DNA from: Onchocerca lupi | Taxonomy: Eukaryota; Nematoda; Chromadorea; Rhabditida; Onchocercidae | Direction of reading: 5' to 3' | Assembly (NCBI GenBank): GCA_028564675.1 | Contig: JAOVVO010000412.1 | Location: 1-64,000 of the forward strand | Length of the DNA stretch: 64,000 bases | Shown: one piece after another, positions 60,599 through 64,000 of the stretch | Position numbering within the stretch: the stretch's first letter is position 1 | How the letters are laid out: the number at the start of each line of letters is the position of its first letter | Position numbers and translations under genes: made by a program | Notes under the pieces: model-generated | Told to the model about the DNA's origin: nothing | Databases searched by the model: none | Seen by the model: the letters and a program-made list of their open reading frames with translations, nothing else

Positions 60599-60741
60599 AA
60601 TATCAGCATGACAACGACAGCAAAAACAATTCCGAACAATCAAATTCAACCAGTCGAAAAAAAGCAATTTCGTCAAAATTTGATCTAAGGCTCAAAAGAG
60701 ATTCAGACCATCCTGTTATCAAATTCTTTTTTAAAGTTTAG
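60599..60741 (+). other. Possible terminal exon, unassigned
   Basis: After a strong TGGTTTTCAG acceptor, a 47-codon frame runs to a TAG: YQHDNDSKNNSEQSNSTSRK followed by a basic segment and a Phe-rich end (VIKFFFKV). Low-complexity N/S content makes chance possible. No upstream exon was identified on this strand. Confidence 0.2.
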
Positions 60742-61114
60742 TTTCTACGGGTTATGGTGAGAACACGCTGATATCAGCACTAGATAACAGTAATTCATAT
60801 TTCTTCAAATATTGATTTCAACAAATGGTTCCTTAAATATATTACTTTTTATGACTTAAACATTATTGCTTGTCTTCATGCTTCTCTCATCTAATCTTGC
60901 TTATTTTTCAGTTCATTTTCTCTTTCAACCAATAATTCATATTTCATTTCGACAATTTCCTCAAGAAATGTAGTACAGAATACCATTTACTACGTAAAGA
61001 ATTTCGGATTCAATCATAAAAACTTTCTGCATAGCAAACTGAAACGCACCCTCAAGCGTTTGTTAAAGATTTGTAGGAAATAAATGCAATGCTAGATTAT
61101 GCACATTATGACTA

Positions 61115-61335
61115 CTAATGATTTACTGAATTCCGTACAGCTGTTGTAGATAATGATTCTGGGAATGATGAAGGCAGTACTACTGGTGAATGGATCAGAA
61201 GCGGTGAATTAAGATTATAACGTGATGATTTCCGACTACTTGGCTGATTTGAATACACGATTGCACATATAGATCCTTTTTGAAATGTTTCAGGCGGCGA
61301 TGAATCTAGCGCCATTACTACTTGGATGCGCCTCA
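61115..61335 (-). CDS. Alternative C-terminal exon of the stargazin-like gene
   Basis: Acceptor TGTTGCAG before 61335, then RRIQVVMALDSSPPETFQKG to a stop at 61115. It connects in phase to an internal donor (CCAG|GTCTTG, exon end 61588) in the preceding exon, giving a Ser/Pro-rich cytoplasmic tail of about 74 residues in place of GLEAQC. Confidence 0.6.
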
Positions 61336-63929
61336 CTGCAACATGCATATTAATTAATTATTCATCTAATAACCCATATTTCAATAATAATCCTCTAAGT
61401 TTGAGAACTAGAACTACCACACTATTCGCAAATTATTGTGAATGGGCAAAACAATAAATGTTTTGTATAAATTTGAATTTTGAATCTATACTGTTTATTA
61501 GTAGCTATTCTTAATTTTATATCAAACAAAAAAAAACCCAATCATCTTTAAAGATATCACGGAAAAACTAACATTGCGCTTCAAGACCTGGTACAATTTT
61601 CATTTTGTCGAGTGCAGTTGGAAAACGTCGGAAATAAAGAAATGCATGACAACAGGCACACATTTGCAGTGGTAGGAAGGATAATGAAGTAAAGAAGAAT
61701 GAATACCCTGAAATAATAAGATAAATGAATAGAATGGTAAATTTAAGTACAAATCTACATAAAAATTGTGCATAGACGTGCACGCTCTGGCACACTGTAC
61801 ACATCATTTCTACTTCCTCAATGTACAATAAATACTCAAATGTAGAAAGTAAACAAAAGAGAAAACAAGTTACCGTATACAAAACTGAATTTAGATGGTT
61901 CGCCAGCTGCATTCGGTTTCATTCGTGGTGCCAACTCATCGTCAACAACGCAAACGAACTGTAGGACACCAACCAGCACGACAAGGCCTGAAAATATAAC
62001 TTAGTTTCAGTCTCTAATTACTGCATGAATTGCAACAAGTTTACTTCGTTAGAAGATAATCAACTACCTCCAAAAATGTACATTATTGCTGCGAGAAGTG
62101 TTTTTGAGCTGCGTTTTATGTGACCCATGAGACCGAAGTAAAATGCTATGTAACACATGGTGACGCCAATAATATGCATTGAGGTAGGCAATGCAAGACG
62201 TCCTGAAAATATTAAATGCATGTATTTCTTCGTTAACAGCTGTAAACTCTTGGAAACATCTATTGTTTATATTGGCCAAGACAAGCTAACTAATGATACG
62301 GTCACAGTTTACCTTCAATAGCGAGTGTTGCAGAGCTAAATTCCGTTAGATCTTTTCCAGTAAGGATTGGATTCCAGTAACACTGATATGCTGCTTCTTC
62401 ACCTGAAGAAGATGAGCAAACAAAAGTCAGCAAATAGTGAAGGCATGGCATCACTTCGGAAAATTCCCTTGAGAGTGGAGATAATGGGCCAATGTTAAGT
62501 TAAGATGACTGATATTTCCAATTATCGTTTGCTAGAAAACATGTGAGTTCAGAAATTTCTAGCGAAGCTGGATGTGATTTGTGCTATGCTAAATTCAAAA
62601 TAGATTGTTTAAAAATGAATATAATTTTCAACATAATTGACACGTTTTTCTGCTTTTGGATAATATATCAGATCCTATGAAAGCTAGGATTCTGATGAAT
62701 GATACAGCCAAACAATCTATATGTTCAATGTATAGCGAAATATTCAGGTCACATGATGGAATTATGACCTCAATATTCCTTTTAAAACTAGGAAAAACTG
62801 ATCCTAACTGCTGCAGAAAAGCAGTCAAGATCACTTTTTAGTTCTTAAAACAAAAAAAAAGAAATTCGGCTCTACTTGGTAAATATGATCGGAAATCTTC
62901 AGCAGCCGCTCCCTCTTCGCCTTTGTATTCACGACACATAACGAAATAACCTGCATTGTAGAGAAATATAGTATCCTGAAAAAAAGTAGCAAAGTACTGA
63001 TTTTTTTGAAACTATATTTTGAAAGAAAAGTGAAAGGTTATAATAAAATCAAAAATTTTGATAAAAATGAAAAAAGGAAAGAAATGTAAGTAAAAGCAAA
63101 GTTAAATTCCAGATAGTCTAAAAATTCACAATAATATATGCACCATCATATCTCCGTTTTCATTTGTTTTATTGTATGGTCGCGGTTCTGTAATATATAC
63201 CCATCCATTTGTTGCCAATGGTATTGATTGTAGAGCGCTAACAAAAAGTCCAAGAAATGAACTAAAAGTCCATAATAAGGGATCTGTACATCGGGCCGCG
63301 ATCACAACCTGAATAGTAGTATAAATTAAATATTGTTATTGGTACTACAGAATCTCATCTCATTTAGATATCTTATTTACCTATTTAATTTAAAATATAT
63401 TAAAAAATATAATAAATAAAATATAAAAAAATCAAAAAAAACCGCACTATGACAAGATTTACATTACTAGTATGACGAAAAAACAATACATTTGTATTAT
63501 GGCAATAGATTTTGCACAAAGAACACATGCTATAATTGGCCAGCAAATGAAAATCGAAAAAACATCATATAATATTTACAAAAATTGACAGGAAATAAAC
63601 CTGCCTGTGAAACTCGTTTTGAAAGTCTTGGCCGTCCATGAGTAATAGGTCGTTGTGAAAAGCCAATATCGTCCAGAAATGCACTTCTTCGAGCATGTTT
63701 CATATGCCTAAACATTGAAATTACTTTTAAATATCTTGCATAAGTATACTTGGACATGTTCGAAGCTTCAAGTACTATTCTTTCGATCTTTCTAAAATTT
63801 TACGTTACGATAAATGGAAAGAGCAGCAATCAAGTATCCATGAATCATTAAAGGTACTCACTCAGCTCTTCCATTATGAACTGAAACTGGTATGAGTGTT
63901 AAATGTTCTGAAGACTTACATGGTAGCAT
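61115..63929 (-). CDS. Stargazin/claudin-superfamily four-TM protein, two alternative C-termini
   Basis: Probable member of the stargazin (calcium-channel gamma/TARP)-like branch of the claudin superfamily; worm stargazins modulate AMPA-type receptors. Exons: 63862-63929, 63605-63707, 63144-63308, 62876-62975, 62313-62402, 62068-62202, 61874-61987, 61568-61707 (304 aa ending PGLEAQC), or the last exon cut at 61588 and joined to 61115-61335 (371 aa ending RNSVNH). TM1 follows TDPLLWTFSSF. The first extracellular loop carries GWVYITEP, VMCREY and YQCYWNP. TM2 is MHIIGVTMCYIAFYFG, TM3 IFGGLVVLVGVLQFVCVV, and TM4 YSFFFTSLSFLPLQ. The order and the TM4 motif fit stargazins better than classical claudins. 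The start is uncertain: AG directly precedes the ATG, so an upstream exon beyond the window is possible. Confidence 0.8.
61494..61499 (-). promoter_or_regulatory. Putative poly(A) signal for the short isoform
   Basis: AATAAA on the minus strand about 70 bases after the short-form stop (61568) and upstream of the alternative terminal exon. This is the arrangement expected for alternative polyadenylation. Confidence 0.5.
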
Positions 63930-64000
63930 CTCAAAAAAAAATGATTGTGACCTAAATAGAGGACATGTCAAAGCAATCAACAAAAACTAGGGATCATTTG

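Noticed and set aside
1..64000. tRNA, rRNA or CRISPR features
   Set aside because: Looked for the T-loop GGTTCGAATC-type box on both strands by eye and for regularly spaced repeats; none was convincing. A covariance-model scan would be decisive.

Overview
The window looks like nuclear DNA from a filarial-type nematode. It is AT-rich, with many short exons separated by introns of about 50-3000 bases, worm-style TTTCAG/TTGCAG splice acceptors (some lying a few bases before an ATG, as at spliced-leader sites), and animal signalling genes. At 46.0-46.7 kb there are decayed fragments of Rickettsiales genes (ribosomal protein L7/L12 and malate dehydrogenase), best explained as old Wolbachia DNA in the nuclear genome. 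No intact bacterial gene, rRNA, CRISPR array or confidently recognisable tRNA was seen. All exon models were built by hand from reading frame, splice consensus and family conservation; phases agree across every junction listed unless stated.

Layout. 2.5-13.9 kb (-): a JNK MAP kinase with an N-terminal extension and two tandem versions of one 85-86-codon kinase exon, only 37 bases apart. 20.2-27.6 kb (-): a complete G-protein alpha subunit, 10 exons, 374 aa. 30.5-31.2 kb (-): a tentative two-exon ORF. 31.4-32.3 kb (-): a tentative small type I membrane protein. 34.9-38.5 kb (-): a complete PRCC-family protein, 9 exons, 441 aa. 39.07-39.31 kb (-): an orphan exon-like segment. 41.5-43.1 kb (-): an unrecognised signal-peptide membrane protein, 263 aa. 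46.0-46.7 kb: the Wolbachia-derived insert. 48.3-53.2 kb (+): a complete LARGE-type double glycosyltransferase, 15 exons, 713 aa, with one GC-AG intron. 61.1-63.9 kb (-): a four-TM stargazin/claudin-superfamily protein with two alternative C-termini.

The genes do not form an operon or one pathway: they are separated by several kilobases, most are on the minus strand, and LARGE is on the plus strand. The strongest observation is the JNK cassette. Both copies are intact, both fit the same splice phases, and the intron between them looks too short to be removed, so the kinase probably uses one or the other. Other points of interest are the bacterial insert, the stargazin gene's two 3' ends (one with its own poly(A) signal), microexons in two genes, and several unassigned exon-like or repeat structures.
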